From Trichostrongylus colubriformis (lineage: Eukaryota; Nematoda; Chromadorea; Rhabditida; Trichostrongylidae): a DNA stretch of 64,000 nucleotides. The position numbers were made by a program, and so were the translations under genes. Positions within the stretch are counted from its first letter, which is position 1; every line of letters begins with the position of its first letter. The notes beneath the pieces are model-generated. The model was given only the letters and a program-made list of their open reading frames with translations, did not search any database and was not told the origin of the DNA. Positions 23,230 to 55,266 of the stretch are shown here, one piece after another. Location of the stretch: contig OZ022261.1 in NCBI GenBank assembly GCA_963978905.1, positions 24,983,686 through 25,047,685 of the forward strand, in the 5' to 3' direction.

Positions 23230-24383
23230 TAGAGAAAAACCTCGCGCGGTTTTCGCGTGAATTTCAAGTCGATTCCGAAATGTCTATAAGCCCAGGGTGG
23301 AACTAGTACATGTATGCATCAGATGGGAGAAATGTGCGATAAGCTATGAGCAAGTTATATTCACTGCAATACGTAATTCAATTCCAACACTAATACAAAG
23401 GGTTTTGAGATCGCTTTCAGGTTAATAAACCGGAAAGACCGCTACTCAGATTTCTGAAAGAGAATCTCACGAAGAGTATCGCATAGATGAGCTTTAAAAG
23501 TTTCAAGCACATAGCTTCTTTGGTAGTTCCTAATGGAATATGCCCTGGAGCAGGAGAAAAAAAGAAAAATGGTCGAGAAGCAAGCCATAGAAAGCAATCG
23601 AGCACGACAAATTCGTGGGGTCTTGTTCGTATTCTTTCATGCATGCACACCTGCGCCACGTATCGTGATTTCTGATCGCCTAAGCAAAGCATCACGAAGG
23701 TATGCAGTTTGTATCAGACAGTTTGTCTCAGACTGGGGACAAGGAGCAGACAAAATCACATTTTTCGGATCAAGTGGAAAGCAGCGGTTGGGTGGACCAT
23801 GAAAACACCTACCTATTGCACACGAAGTTTGAGGGTTCCCCTGGCGCAATAACAGAAGCATCAGTGAGCAGGAACACGTCGAGTTACGCGATTACTCGTA
23901 GCGCTACAACCAAATGGTATACGCTGCTATCGTAAGCAGCACAAGGATGCTGCTCCTCGGTAGATGCTGAAAACGAACGCACATTCGCTAAATGGTGTGA
24001 TAATAAATGAGAAACAACTTCAAATAATCAAAAATCCGAGGAGTGATGCCACGACCTTCTCCGTTGACTACTGTAGCAGATGCTTTTTTTGGCGATACCG
24101 TCGTTGAAGTTTTGATCAGAGCCACAGAGATCTGTTATGCGCTGGTTCATGCACACCACGTAACCTCCTTAGGAGAAGCTAGCCAAGGGGGATCCTGAGG
24201 ATGAGCCTGGGTCTTCTGATAGGGCGCCCCTTTTTCAAAGATTGGCGTTGCACACCATTTCGCTAGAGCCCTAGCTTTATTTACAGTATCTATATCTGCA
24301 AATTATCTACTTCGCTGTTTTTGAAAGTTATGCAGCTTCCGGAAGGTGCCACTTAACGCCTCCTTGTGCAGTTTTTTCCAATA
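23230..24383. other. No gene recognised
   Basis: Overlapping ORFs at 23.4-23.9 kb lie on both strands and show no domain or clear splice pattern. I do not call them. Confidence 0.4.
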
Positions 24384-24387
24384 TTAA

Positions 24388-24845
24388 AGGAACCGGAAGG
24401 AGTCCGAAACAAGAGAAAAATACAAAGAAATGAGCATTTTGTAACGAACGCAGAAGGTTAGAAGCGATAATCGGTGAAAAAACCCGGATTCAAAAGTGCA
24501 TCGCTGCGGTGTGTATTCGCGCCTCATTCGCACCATCGCACTGACTTTCCGAGTTGCCCGCTGTAGGAGACTGGCCGCGGTCCAACATTAGTTGTAGCAC
24601 CTAACTCCCAGCGCAGTGGAGTGGCCATTCCCAACTACATTAGCATTCATGTAAGTACATCTAGAAACAGTGTAAGAAAGAATAAAGGAAAAAGTGAAAG
24701 GAAAAAGCAAATTTATAAAAGAAACATCTTCTCTTGGCACCATGCCACGGCGTCAAATTGGGGAGTTTGTGCAATGGCGGCCACTTGAACTCGTCCACAC
24801 TACGTCTGTTCTACCGTAGGCCAAAATTACCTCCTTCTGGTGTCT
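24388..24845 (-). mobile_element. TTAA-flanked element copy D (458 bp)
   Basis: The termini AGGAACCGGAAGGAG (left) and CTCCTTCTGGTGTCT (right) are flanked on both sides by an intact TTAA (24384-24387 and 24846-24849). It is in reverse orientation relative to copies A and C. One half resembles copy C and the other half resembles copies A and B. It lacks the poly-G MITE. Confidence 0.85.
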
Positions 24846-24849
24846 TTAA

Positions 24850-25485
24850 GCAATGTGAACGTAAAAATAGCGTGAGCAACAAAAAACTGTACGACCTGAA
24901 GAAAATGAGCCATTGAGATGAATAGGACAATATAGCATAAAACAATAGGCTACAAATGGCCTTATTACTACGGTGATCGGAACGAACTGAATTAGATCGT
25001 TCAGTCATGAAAAAATTAGGGGCTCACAGGGCTGAGGTTATAGCTCGCACGATCGCATGTTCGTCGTGCGCACTCCACTTGAGCATGCTATTTCCCCTCC
25101 GCCATATCGTTACTGCTGAGAACGTGGATTGCAGAGAAATACATGCGCTCAAGCGAAAGTGCGCACGTCGACACATGCAAGTGCACGACTGCAAGGAATA
25201 ACCGTAGACCTAGGGTTCAGTGTAATGTTGAACTTGCAATATCGAGATTTATCACATAGCATTTCAGTTCACCATGCTAGACGTACTCGATGATTTACGA
25301 ACGCAGATGAGTGGCAACTACATCGTAAAATGTGTAGTGGCCGAGTGCTCCAGAAAAAGTTCATACAAAGTGAGTGGCCTTGAATTACCATCTTATCCGT
25401 GACAGTGGACAAAAAAGTGATGTGCAACCCCTTTCCATTTGAAAATCGCTTCAGCCGCCTCTGGGACCTTTGCTGTTGGCGCTTT
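24850..25485. other. No gene recognised
   Basis: Nothing supported in this stretch. Confidence 0.4.
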
Positions 25486-25657
25486 GGCCGCGTTCATACT
25501 TCGCGCCACGCCGAGAGAGCGTGGCTGCGTTCACAGGCAGCGAGGGAGGGGCACGGAGGAAGTGAGACGACAATAGTAGCGACACGGAGTGGCACAGGCG
25601 GAGGAGCGGAGACACGTAGGCACTCCGCCGCCAGTAACACAAAATATGAACGCGGTC
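25486..25657. repeat. GCCGCGTTCATACTT MITE, copy 2 (172 bp)
   Basis: The ends GGCCGCGTTCATACTTCGCG and ...ATATGAACGCGGTC are inverted repeats of about 20 bp. The interior shares TGGCTGCGTTCACAGGCAGC with the other copies. The flanking 3 bp (TTT and TTG) differ by one base, so the target duplication is uncertain. Confidence 0.75.
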
Positions 25658-25925
25658 TTGAGGATCCTTGAGGATCCATGCGGCATTGATCAGTTCTTTA
25701 CCGCCTCCCCACTATTCCACAAATCTTTTCAAAACTATAAAATTGTGTAATTTATGAAATGCATACATATCTTACAGCAAACACAGAAGCGTTTATTCGA
25801 GAAACGTACATATTTGACTTTCAAAGAATGAGGTATTCCCAAGGTAGATTGCATTTTTAACTCATCAGTTTTAGCTCCAAGCAAAGACATTTATATGCAT
25901 CGGTTGTAAAGCTGCTGAACAGTTG

Positions 25926-26350
25926 AAAGGAATCGTCCACGGGAAAATACGTTTTTCTATTACCCATATACATATTTATGTTGAATTAGCCTAACGTGGG
26001 TCGCATGCGAAGTTTCAAGCGAAAAATTGTGGATCCGGCTAAGATACAGCTTCCCAAATTCTTGACCAGGTGAGTGGTGCTTCCGAATAAAGGCCCCACC
26101 CCGTCTTTCACCGCCGTCGGAGACACATTGTGGAACAGAAAAAAACGGTCCTACTCTCCGTTCTTACGCGCCGGACGACGGGACGGGGCTCTACTTGGAG
26201 GCTCCACCCACCCGGTCAAGAATTCGGGGAGCTGTATCTCAGCCGAACTCTCACTCTTTCGTGTAAAACTTTGCAGCAGCCCTTATCAGGCGAATACAAA
26301 ATAAATGTATGGGTATCAAAGAAACACATTTCTCCGTAGACGATTCCTTT
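25926..26350. repeat. Foldback MITE with ~55-bp arms (425 bp)
   Basis: The left end AAAGGAATCGTCCACGG and right end ending CGTAGACGATTCCTTT are inverted repeats. They continue through TTACCCATATACATATTTAT and ATAAATGTATGGGTA. A second inner pair, AGCTTCCCAAATTCTTGACC and GGTCAAGAATTCGGGGAGCT, supports a whole-element palindrome. One-arm fragments occur near 17000, 19530, 32600, 44300 and 63740. Confidence 0.75.
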
Positions 26351-26927
26351 GAGCCAAACAGCATATGCTCTTACGTTCCTCCCGCCAATGCCGGCAATGA
26401 AATTTTGATAGCGGCTAGAATGTCAGAGAACGAAAATTTCGAGTGATTCTCACGGGGAACTGTCTTCTAGAAAAAACGGCATTAAGGTTATTCAACTTGC
26501 AACAACTTATTTCAAATGCAATTAGTGTTTCCGAAAAAAATCCCAAAAAAGAATCTGTCTGAGCAGTTTCAAAAATTGGAATGATACAGTGGGTGCAGTA
26601 CAGCATGAGAACCGTTACGACTCGTACACGCGACGCGCGCGCGACATTCGCTGGCTGCACAGTGGCATTTTCGCCATAGGCGCGTTGAGGAATCAAAGTC
26701 GAAAATAGCGCGGCCCGAAACCCTATCGCATCCTTCTGCACCACTCGGAAATGTTTTCCTACTTACTGGAACCCTCCACGTGGTGACTTCATATACAACT
26801 TGTATGAAGTGGAAATAGTTATTCAGGCGGTCTTCTAAAAGATAGGCATTATGCCGAAGAGACCGGTTACAGTGATATAATCACCTTTGAAGGGGTTGCG
26901 CTCGTTACGTATACCCTCTCAGGCATG
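26351..26927. other. No gene recognised
   Basis: An ORF at 26415-26744 (minus) has no recognisable domain or splice context. I do not call it. Confidence 0.4.
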
Positions 26928-27167
26928 GTTTAGTGTTGACGATTCAGGCGATCGTGCGAATAGGCAAAAAGAATAAGATGCGTATCGACCAGGCTGTAGG
27001 GCGGTTGAGCGAACAAGCGATTAGACGAGTAGGCAAAGGAAGAAGATAGCTAGCGAATTTTGCCTCCGCTCTTCTCGCAACCGCCTAACCTCCTATTCGA
27101 TACGTATCACTTCCTGAGGAATATCATCCTAATCGTCCGTATCGCTCAATCATCTGAATCCTAAACT
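26928..27167. repeat. Imperfect foldback element (240 bp)
   Basis: The outer arms GTTTAG...GATTCAGGCGATCG and CGCTCAATCATCTGAATCCTAAAC pair. The inner arms ATGCGTATCGACC / CGATACGTATCA and GGGCGGTTG / CAACCGCC also pair. No coding capacity. Confidence 0.6.
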
Positions 27168-30060
27168 CTTAGGCTGCCACACAAACACGAACGAGGAGCT
27201 TACACTGTTATGTAGCTCGAAAAGGGTTCCAAATAGTGGAAGGAGCATAGATCGGCAGGAGATTTGCAAGATTCACCAAGCAAGTTAACCAGTCCCACGA
27301 GAAGCAGCTATCGATGACATCAAAAATGGGAAGTTTTGAATTATGAATTTCAGAAGCGCTAATTCGTACAAGGTCTAGCGTAGCGTCCAGCTAACAAGAA
27401 CTCCAAAAATTACCGATTATCGATCTCGTCTCAACTTTTACGTCACTAAAATTCCTACCCCAGCTTGTACTCAAATAGGTAACTCTAGCAGATACGGAGG
27501 CTCCCTCGATGGACTGAATATAAGCCCTCATCAGAAAATTCCGCCTACGGTACTTCGCTCCAAAGTTCAGCGAAGCTGACGTTTACTAGGCGTCATAGGT
27601 GTTCACGATAACTTTTACCGAATGTCCTGAGTATTCTTGATGATACAGAGCTTGATCTAATTCCTTCCCGGGTAAATGTGGGTCAAAGGGGAGGACGCAA
27701 TATGACGCAACATGTATATTGCGCTCCACTACACCACACACCTCACTGGACGCATAAAACTAGCCACGGCTACATATTCAGAACATGCAACAGCAAAGAG
27801 CGTGTTTCATGCTGACAGAGGACAGGAAAGATGAGTGTGACTTCTAGTTCACTCCATATTACCCTCAAACCTTTCCTACTTACACGTTCTTGCCTCTACA
27901 GCTTATCGCTTGGATCAATTTATCAGACATCCATAAAATCATGATTACGAAGGAAATTAACACTCAATTACACTTCAAACCTGTTCGAAAACACTAAGAC
28001 CTTTCTCACGACTGAACGACTTCTCAAACACATTTTCTACGAAAAACCTCAGTGATAAGGAAATACAGTGAACATTGAAATCAGTGAATCACTGTGAGAG
28101 AATTTGCAATAGAAATCGATAGTAAAAAGCACCTGGGATATGCCGAGGTCCGCACGCATGACTTTGGCGGGCTCATCGATCAAATCACCCATCAAATGTT
28201 CATCAAACTTCCATATTGGTTTTTGTTTTGCCGCATATTCGATTTGCAAGCCTCACCTTTTTAATATAAACCGCTTACTAATTTTCTATCCATCTATTTA
28301 CAGAAGTGTCCTGCTTACGACCACTGTGAAGGTGGCATCCAGTGGAATCCTGGTGTGGAAGAGGTCAACGTCTACCAGACACCTGCAGCCATAAAAATAC
28401 GGTTTTACCCGATGTATCAAAGCGCTCATAGACATTGATTAGTGGACATATCAAATGAAAGCCACTCGCAGTTTGTCGTGGTTCAATCTAACCTTTTAAC
28501 GTTATTGCTGGATATGTATTATTGCTATAGGTCTCGGCATATTTTTTACCGCCATGTCACTCGATGACCATATTTGATAAAGGGCGCGACGCTGCGACAC
28601 GTTGCACGCCCAGCACTGCCTCGCACTGACTAATTAGCCGCTTTGCGACCGCGCGCGTCTCCGTAAGTATTCACCGAGTCCGCAACCACTTTATTCAAGA
28701 CTTACAATGTCTTATTGTCTGTTGGTGTGCTTGAGTGGATTTTTATAAGTTTAAGAAAATGAAAGAATGTTTTATTGACAATGTCTTGTACAACAAAATA
28801 TCTGAGCGAAGTAGACCACCATTCCCCTTCACAGAAATAGTTTTTGGCATTTTAACGTCCACGAAACCATTGACGGTGACTAAACGAAAAACGGACACGA
28901 AACCCTAAGTTGTGAACCTAACGTCGATCCTATTTCAGGAAAATGATAGAAGGGACGAACAGTTGAACAAATATGACACTATAACAATCACATAAAATTT
29001 GTCTGCGCAGTCCACCACACCTTCTTGAATACTGTGAGGCAGAAACAAAGAATGAGCTCCTGTGCGGAGGAGCAGTTATCAGAACTTATAGCGAATTGAG
29101 GTCAGAGACGCAGAGACAATATGACAGACGACCAATGACAGCTAGCGCTCGTCTGACCAATCACAGCTTTGCGGTGGACCGGGGAAACAAATTTACTCTG
29201 TATGGTTTATACAAACGTGTAACTACATAGCATATTGCCAACTATCCGAGGTAAAAAACGAAACTCCTCACAATGAGTTACAACAACCGACCCGGTAACA
29301 CAGTTAACAATAGAATAAAGTAAATATATCCTCATACAAATTGTAAAGGCCACTAAGAACCTATAGTCGGTATCACTTGTTGGCGATTTACAGAGTTTAT
29401 AGAAGAATCATGTGTAGGATTCCGTATCCACGCTTTACATAAGCCTACACATGCAGAGCAACTCCCAAAACTAACCCCGACTTCACCTATGTTTTCCTGA
29501 ATAAAAGCCAATAACAGTCGAAATACTGATCCCCAATAGGTTCCACTACGACTACATATTATTTTTCCATGAAAGTATTAGTGAAAATAAACAGGAGCAG
29601 TTGTGAGCAGAAATCAGAGCAGCCAATCACCAAGGGTGGGCAACATATGTTACCAGGAATGGTCCTCCATGACGCAATCGAACGCGCTGACGTGAGGCGA
29701 CTGACTTGTTTTCGTGTCGCGCGCGTGTCTGCGACACGCTGATCTTCCCATGACCGCACGCATGATTTCAGACAATTGTAAACGCGATCTTCGACAGCGA
29801 TACACATCACATTGTACCTATTCCCCCTATCGCTTGTGCAACCTTTCAAAAAAAAATCACAACCCAATAATAGTAATTTCGTATACACACATTTGTACTA
29901 TGAAGATACTTGGAATTATGAGAAAGTCACAACATAACTAATGTACGGAATTCACAGATGGTAGTAATGACGCAGGTCAGTTAGTTATGAAAGTGTGGAA
30001 TAAAGAGAAAACATGTTAAATAAATCAGACATGGAATAAGTCATGAAAATCAGCAGCATA
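27168..30060. other. Downstream of the SEC14L1-like gene; no gene recognised
   Basis: Only weak exon-like signals occur here, such as a plus-strand acceptor TATTTACAG at about 28295-28303 followed by about 130 open bases. Nothing matches a family I know. No canonical AATAAA was seen within about 100 bp downstream of the stop codon of the minus-strand gene. Confidence 0.35.
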
Positions 30061-49400
<19,340 letters not shown>

Positions 49401-49425
49401 GATGTGCAACCTTCCCTGAAGAAAA
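49401..49425 (-). promoter_or_regulatory. Probable trans-splice or 5' UTR acceptor
   Basis: A strong acceptor (TTTTCTTCAG, cag at 49418-49416) lies 15 nt before the initiator ATG. In nematodes an acceptor this close to the ATG with no cis exon upstream usually receives a spliced leader. A distant noncoding 5' exon is the alternative. Confidence 0.6.
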
Positions 49426-51830
49426 CGAATAAAAAACGAATCACATTATCTGAACGACGAGATGCGATAATAAAAGGCGAAATTGAACACAGGAGAAAAA
49501 CGACAACAATGTCTGAAATATGGGCATTTTTATAAGAACGTTGACAACATGTTCAATAAGAAATAGCAATTTTGCATAGTTATAACAGCCAATGGTTACT
49601 GCCTCATTCGATTACCATATATCGATGCTATCTAGTGCATGTGTAACACGAAATCGGGGCCGAATCGAACACGAGGAGATATGTGGAATGATAACAGCCG
49701 ACACGGGAAGTTATGATCGCCCCTATGAACCTCAAACTCGAAGATCACTCCATAGAAATTGCTCCCATACTTGCTTTAATCCTCAACCGAAGATCACATC
49801 CATTAGAAACCTAGATTTATTTCAGGTGGATAACAGCACTGCAGCGAAAATGTAGGTTAAAAGGTGTTAATCACACATAGTAAACAAAATATAAATAAAA
49901 TCCCCTTTCTCTTGCAGAAAGCACCATAGTTGATATACAGGAAGGTGAAAATCCATGAACTTCTAGTCAACCGTGTTATTACCGTGAGACAGACATTCCA
50001 CATGAAACCTCGCAGTATCGATTAGACTCCCCATATCGCGCGAGCTTTGATCTACAGGAACTTGGTGAAGAATGCGTAATCCCTCTAAACTTTTCACGAC
50101 TGTCACTCAAAGAGACGTGCTGAAACATCAAAAACCCTTTCTATATTGACATGCGAGTGGGAAGCTGAAAAGCGAGAGGTGTACACTGGTTGTCTGTCAT
50201 CAGTGGATGGCTCCCGCGTTACATTGAATCGACGACGACGTCACTATTCATATGGGCTATGGACTGCGGCATGATTCGTCGTACCACGTCAGCTCCCCTA
50301 CAGGCAATACATCAATTGTGACACGTTTTTGTGAAACAGATGAAAACAAAGTTTAAAAAAGAAAGCATCAACTTTGCAAAAACTGTATAAATAGGACGGA
50401 GGAAGACGAGGGCGGTGTGGGCACAGGGGAGGGTTTTGGACCACGAATCATGTGAATCCGTACTCCAGGAACATTTTACCAGTAAAAGAGCGGGACAATA
50501 CGTAATCAAACACGAGCTGGGTAGTACGCCAGCCGCATGAGCAGAACCACTCCACTTTCGTCCCCATCAATATCGAGTAGGAAGTCAAAATTTCCAATTA
50601 CTCTCCGCCCTTAGGCAAGACTTAGTAAAGGCAAGCAGACAGAAGCTCATTGCAAGTCACTTCAAAACCTCCGTGTTAGATAATAAATTTAACGTAACAA
50701 AAAATCGAAAATGACAGGAACATTCTCGAAAAGCATTCGTTCAGGTTTTAGCGCTGAATTATCGGATCGATGCTTAAAGACACAGGAAGGGGCAAACTTG
50801 GCAGATTGTGGAATATGAAAGTAGTGGTGCTCACCAGTGTAAAAGTAGAGAATGAACGAAATAAAAGAAGAAAAAATTCGAAAAAAAAAAACCGACCCCT
50901 CCCCCCCCCCCCCCCCCCTCCGCCTTCTCTCTCGCGCCCTACTGCGACACTAGCTTGGATTAGACTGCAGACGGGTGAAGGGGATTGATCAGCCGGCCGC
51001 GAACGTTGTCCCGCCCTCGCCGGGAACTCGTCCGGCTAATGAACTGCAGAACGACACGCCGTGCTGCGGGATCGTGATAAGACCCCAGCTTCCACTTTTC
51101 AGTGCGAGTTTCGTTACACATCACTTCTGAAGTAGAAGGCTTGATTATGTACTCACAGTTCACACTTTCTCCTTACCCCTCCCGGTGTCGATAAGAAGAT
51201 GAATAGTCTAGAAACAGCTTAAGCAAATGCCAAACCCTCTGATGCACGTCACCGTGAATCAAATGAGATCGTTGCTTGACTAGCTAGTTATTGCGAACGT
51301 ATTATAAAAAAAGTTAAAATCACTATCTCACGACCAAACTGAATTAAATTACGAACGAGAAACCTATGGCTTAGCCATGGTGACGGCTGTGCAGGTGCAA
51401 GAAGCCACCACAGTCAATAGAAAGAGCCTGGTTTCTTGATTACCACGTCAGGTGTGAACGAGCAAGATTTCCCGATTAGCTCTGTATATGTCTACGGTAA
51501 TTGAATTGTTTCACCCACTAACGAGACAATGATGTGATATGATGTTCACATGGTAATTCCCAACAATCCCACACCTAATGCCATTGAGCGCAAATTGCTA
51601 AAGCAGGATACAAAGGTTGGAAATCGAAACAATTGGAATTCTACTAATTCCAAGAGTACATATTCGAAAAAAAGTCTATTAAATGAGAAACGTAAAGGGG
51701 ATTTCCCGGTAACGAATTGCAGCGATAGAAAGGTAGGCGTGTATCGTCTGAACGGGTTTTCACACAGCAGCATACGGTTAGGTATTTGAGTCCCAAATGG
51801 ATCCCACTGTTCTGTGCTTCATTTGAGACA
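49426..51830. other. Upstream region of the SEC14L1-like gene; no gene recognised
   Basis: A run of A followed by a long C run is at 50880-50920. A segment at 50535-50600 resembles 30840-30910. No supported exon or promoter motif. Confidence 0.4.
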
Positions 51831-51834
51831 TAAT

Positions 51835-51905
51835 CGCCTTGGGACCTAACTACTTACGGCACCCCTAGTTCGCACGCAACGTACCACGGCGCGAGATTTC
51901 CTTAA
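51835..51905. repeat. Dispersed foldback repeat fragment
   Basis: GGGACCTAACTACTTACGGC and AGTTCGCACGCAACG match one arm of the 12070-12262 family. Confidence 0.5.
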
Positions 51906-54440
51906 CGACACACTTCCGCGAAAGACAGACGGCTTGGGGTTAATTTCTGTCATGCGTGACCACATACTGCTTACCCACTGCTATTACTAGATGTTACTGC
52001 AAACATTTCCCTTCCAATAACGATAAACATTTCATCTATTCGCTAATTCATTAATATAGCTGGTTCCTGTCGATAAATTATGGATGATTGAAATTTTCAG
52101 ATACTGATCATATGATTCTAAAGCAGGTACCACAAAGAGTACTGTAAGTCACTTCATGTATTTTGCCACCTCCAGGAGAACATAAATGTGTCTCCCTTCT
52201 CGATGAAAAAAAAAACATCTAAAAATGGGAAAACATGAAAACCCCCGAAAAACATTTCAAACAGCGGCAGTACTTCCCTCGTACTTCGCAACCAGGGAAT
52301 TACGACTTAATGAGATTTTTCAGCTTATTTTGAATGAAAAAGAAGCCGAAGGCGGACGATGAGAATAAAGGCAGTCTAAACGCGCACGGCCACATAAGCA
52401 CTGAATCAACAATTAATCAGATGTACATGAAATCTGAAATCTTTTTTTAGAAAATGAAGCCACTACGTTCAAAAGAACTTTTCCAGCAGCAGAGAAGACG
52501 TACGAAATAAATTAGTGCTTGTAGCCTGGAAATGGCATTTCTATCATTCCCAAATCTAAAAACTCAGATTCACATGCGTGTAACTCCAAACGGTGAATAT
52601 AAAATAAGTATGTAACAAAAAATCGCTCCAATAGAGTCGTATGTAAAGGACGACAAGATCTGAAGCGTTCCTTAGTAATCGGAAATCGGAATGCGGAACA
52701 TCTCATTAGCTTCTTGTCGTACTATGTTTCAAACTTTAGTCAGGAGCTATGACAATAGCAAGGGTCATATTTTATGTCGGAAAGATGGGCGTCACAGTAT
52801 TTGCTTAGAAAATTTTCCCAGAATTCCTTACTGGCGGGACCGACTAGATCAGATGACCTCCAAAAAAAAGCCATCGATCGACAACCATACTTTGATCTGG
52901 ACAAGCAGGTAATAAGGCTATGGATTTGGTTGACGATATTTTCTTGGGAACAACCAACAGCACTCTGGGGGTATCGTCTCGGTGAGGTTTGAGAGGGAAG
53001 AGGGTGGAAGTCGTATTTCTCAACACATGGTCCGGAACTGCATCTTGACCTAACTCGCGGTTTTGATTTTTGCTGACTTATGAGGAAGCAATCTCTAGGA
53101 AAAAATTTGAAAAGACATGAAGGAGACGGAATGGGACCTAAAAAGCTGGACGCAGCAGCGAAATTGGAGAAATTCATTTCAAACCCCCTATCAAGAGTAT
53201 TTCCGCAATGATTAAAAAAGGTTACAAAAAGGTGGAGATGATTGGCATTTTTTCAAGAAGCGAATTCCTTATGACATATATCTAACAAAAAGAGGAATTC
53301 CCAAGTTGAAAGATCATGCATCTGTAAACAAAAACAGCTGCGAGATAAACACACCCACACAAACACGTGGCCAGCAGGTCTCTCAGTATTGCAGACATGT
53401 ACAACAATCTATTGAGAAACAAATTATGTGCATATCATGTCGGTACATATCACATAATGACACAGGAGATTTTAATCGATAACGAAATTTGAACGCGGGA
53501 CCAAAGAGCTGACTGAACAAATACGGCAACAGCGCCCACTTCGTTCATTGCTCTGTTCACCAGCTTCACTATGACGTCAGTAGCGGAGCTGCAGCTCTCT
53601 CCAAGAACAGACACTGAAGACAGCTCGCGTGGGGTGAAGAGGGGCACAAAGTGTCTCCTGGGGATAAGAGTCCTTTGATAGAGGCGAAATGAGGAAAAGC
53701 ATTGAATTGAAGACGACAATACACGTACACACGTAGCACGCCCAGTTTTCTCCATGATTTACGACAACGATTATCGATAAATTGCAGCTTGGCGGCTTTC
53801 AATCGGAGAACAGCTGGCATTTAGTAATTTTATGACTGAATAGGAGCAAAACATGCTTTCTCGATGATGCAGGTAGTCAGAAGGCGCATGTAATTAACAA
53901 CAAATTGTTGGGAGAAGGCAGCGCCAATGACAACAAGGGGCGCTGGTCACCTTCAATAACCGACCAACGACGAAACATCATTGAGTGAACATTGCTGAAA
54001 GCGATTATCGATCGATCGATCGATTACATCAAAAAACAGCACTGCAGTGACATGCCATCTGTTCAGGTGAAAAGTGAAATCGAATAAAAACAGTAGATAG
54101 AAGATGTGAGAGGGGAAGTACATGGGAGCAAGTACAATGTCATGGCTGTGCCCGAATTCTTCAAAGGATCATCGTGTCGCTGCAGCGGGAAAACTCGTGA
54201 CGAACACACGACTGCCCCCCACCCCTCCTTCCATTCAATCGACACACAAGCATAGGTTTCACATGCTAGTTGGTTTTTGCTTGGTTTACACCCCACCACT
54301 TCGCCTCGCATGAATGTGTCAATGGGGAAATTGCGTGAAACATTTACGATAGCATTGTAACTCAAAGGATCCTCCCCAAAATACTGCCATTAAATCTCTC
54401 CATTCCATGAGCGGCTATGACTTTGGAGGTGTCTACCCTT
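51906..54440. other. No gene recognised
   Basis: ORFs on both strands overlap at 52.7-53.2 kb without a domain signature. A short (ATCG)n run lies at 54007-54024. Nothing else supported. Confidence 0.4.
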
Positions 54441-54444
54441 CGTT

Positions 54445-54610
54445 AAGATCCGCATCGCGGTGTGCGACGTGATGCGCGCGAGCCATGGGCGCCGTATGTG
54501 AGTCCTAAAGCGATTATACGACTATATACGGTGCCCATAGTATGACCATGTGATCACTTTAGAAATATATATGCGAGATCCCTAGCTCGCATGTGCCGTG
54601 CGGTACGAAA
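54445..54610. repeat. Dispersed foldback repeat copy
   Basis: CGGTGTGCGACGTGATGCGC and the inner GGGCGCCGTATGTGAGTCC pair with TACGGTGCCCATAG and CCCTAGCTCGCATGTGCCG. A small AT-rich insertion separates parts of the right arm. Confidence 0.6.
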
Positions 54611-55230
54611 TCCTGACGTCCCATCCAGAAATGGCAAAGGCATACGGTACTGGGGAACGCTTTAGATGATTTCCCATGAGTTTATCAGAAAACTAGAACT
54701 GCTTGACAGTTATTTCGAGTGCACTCACCGACAAAGTCTTTTCCACACGCATGGTCATGGCATGCATGCAAATGCAAATTCCGAGTTCAATGATCGTTGA
54801 TGCGCCAGGGTAAAAAACATGATGTTTGGTCTTTACCATGACTGAGTTGACATTAAACGGCGAAACCAATGGCGCATAGCAGCCCCACTGTGTGCGATAC
54901 TAATTATTATAAGATGTTCATTTCAAATGAATGGAGCTGATTGCTAAGAGCAAAAACTGTGGGAATATGGAAATGGGAACACAAACGTAAGCTTTTATCA
55001 CTCTTTTTTGGGCGTGTACCATTAGGACAGAAAATTGGTTTGGCGAGGTCTGGCGTGTGGCGCTATATGCGCGACCTGATGATGCCGAATAAAGCTCAGT
55101 GTCTAACGCTATGTAATCGCCTGAAGACGGTGCTAGGGATGGCGCCAATAGAAAGCTCAAATGACCCGCTCACATGAGAACAAAAGCCCTAAGGAGACTT
55201 TCTGCGGAGGAATTTTCGGTAAAGAGCTGT

Positions 55231-55266
55231 AAAGGCGACACAGGCCTTTTGGCCTGTGTCGCCTTT
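55231..55266. repeat. Perfect 16-bp hairpin with TTTT loop
   Basis: AAAGGCGACACAGGCC and its exact reverse complement are separated by TTTT and followed by a T run. It looks like a bacterial intrinsic terminator, but the setting is eukaryotic, so I treat it as an unexplained palindrome. Confidence 0.8.

Noticed and set aside
28140..28436. Plus-strand open segment after a TATTTACAG acceptor, and the opposite-strand open frame 28249-28140
   Set aside because: No family match, no partner exon, and the minus-strand frame is preceded closely by a stop with a poor acceptor.
52740..53177. 145-residue minus-strand ORF with an open plus-strand shadow
   Set aside because: Both strands are open without any recognisable family or junctions.
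55231..55266. Rho-independent terminator of a bacterial operon
   Set aside because: No bacterial gene is nearby; reported only as a palindrome.
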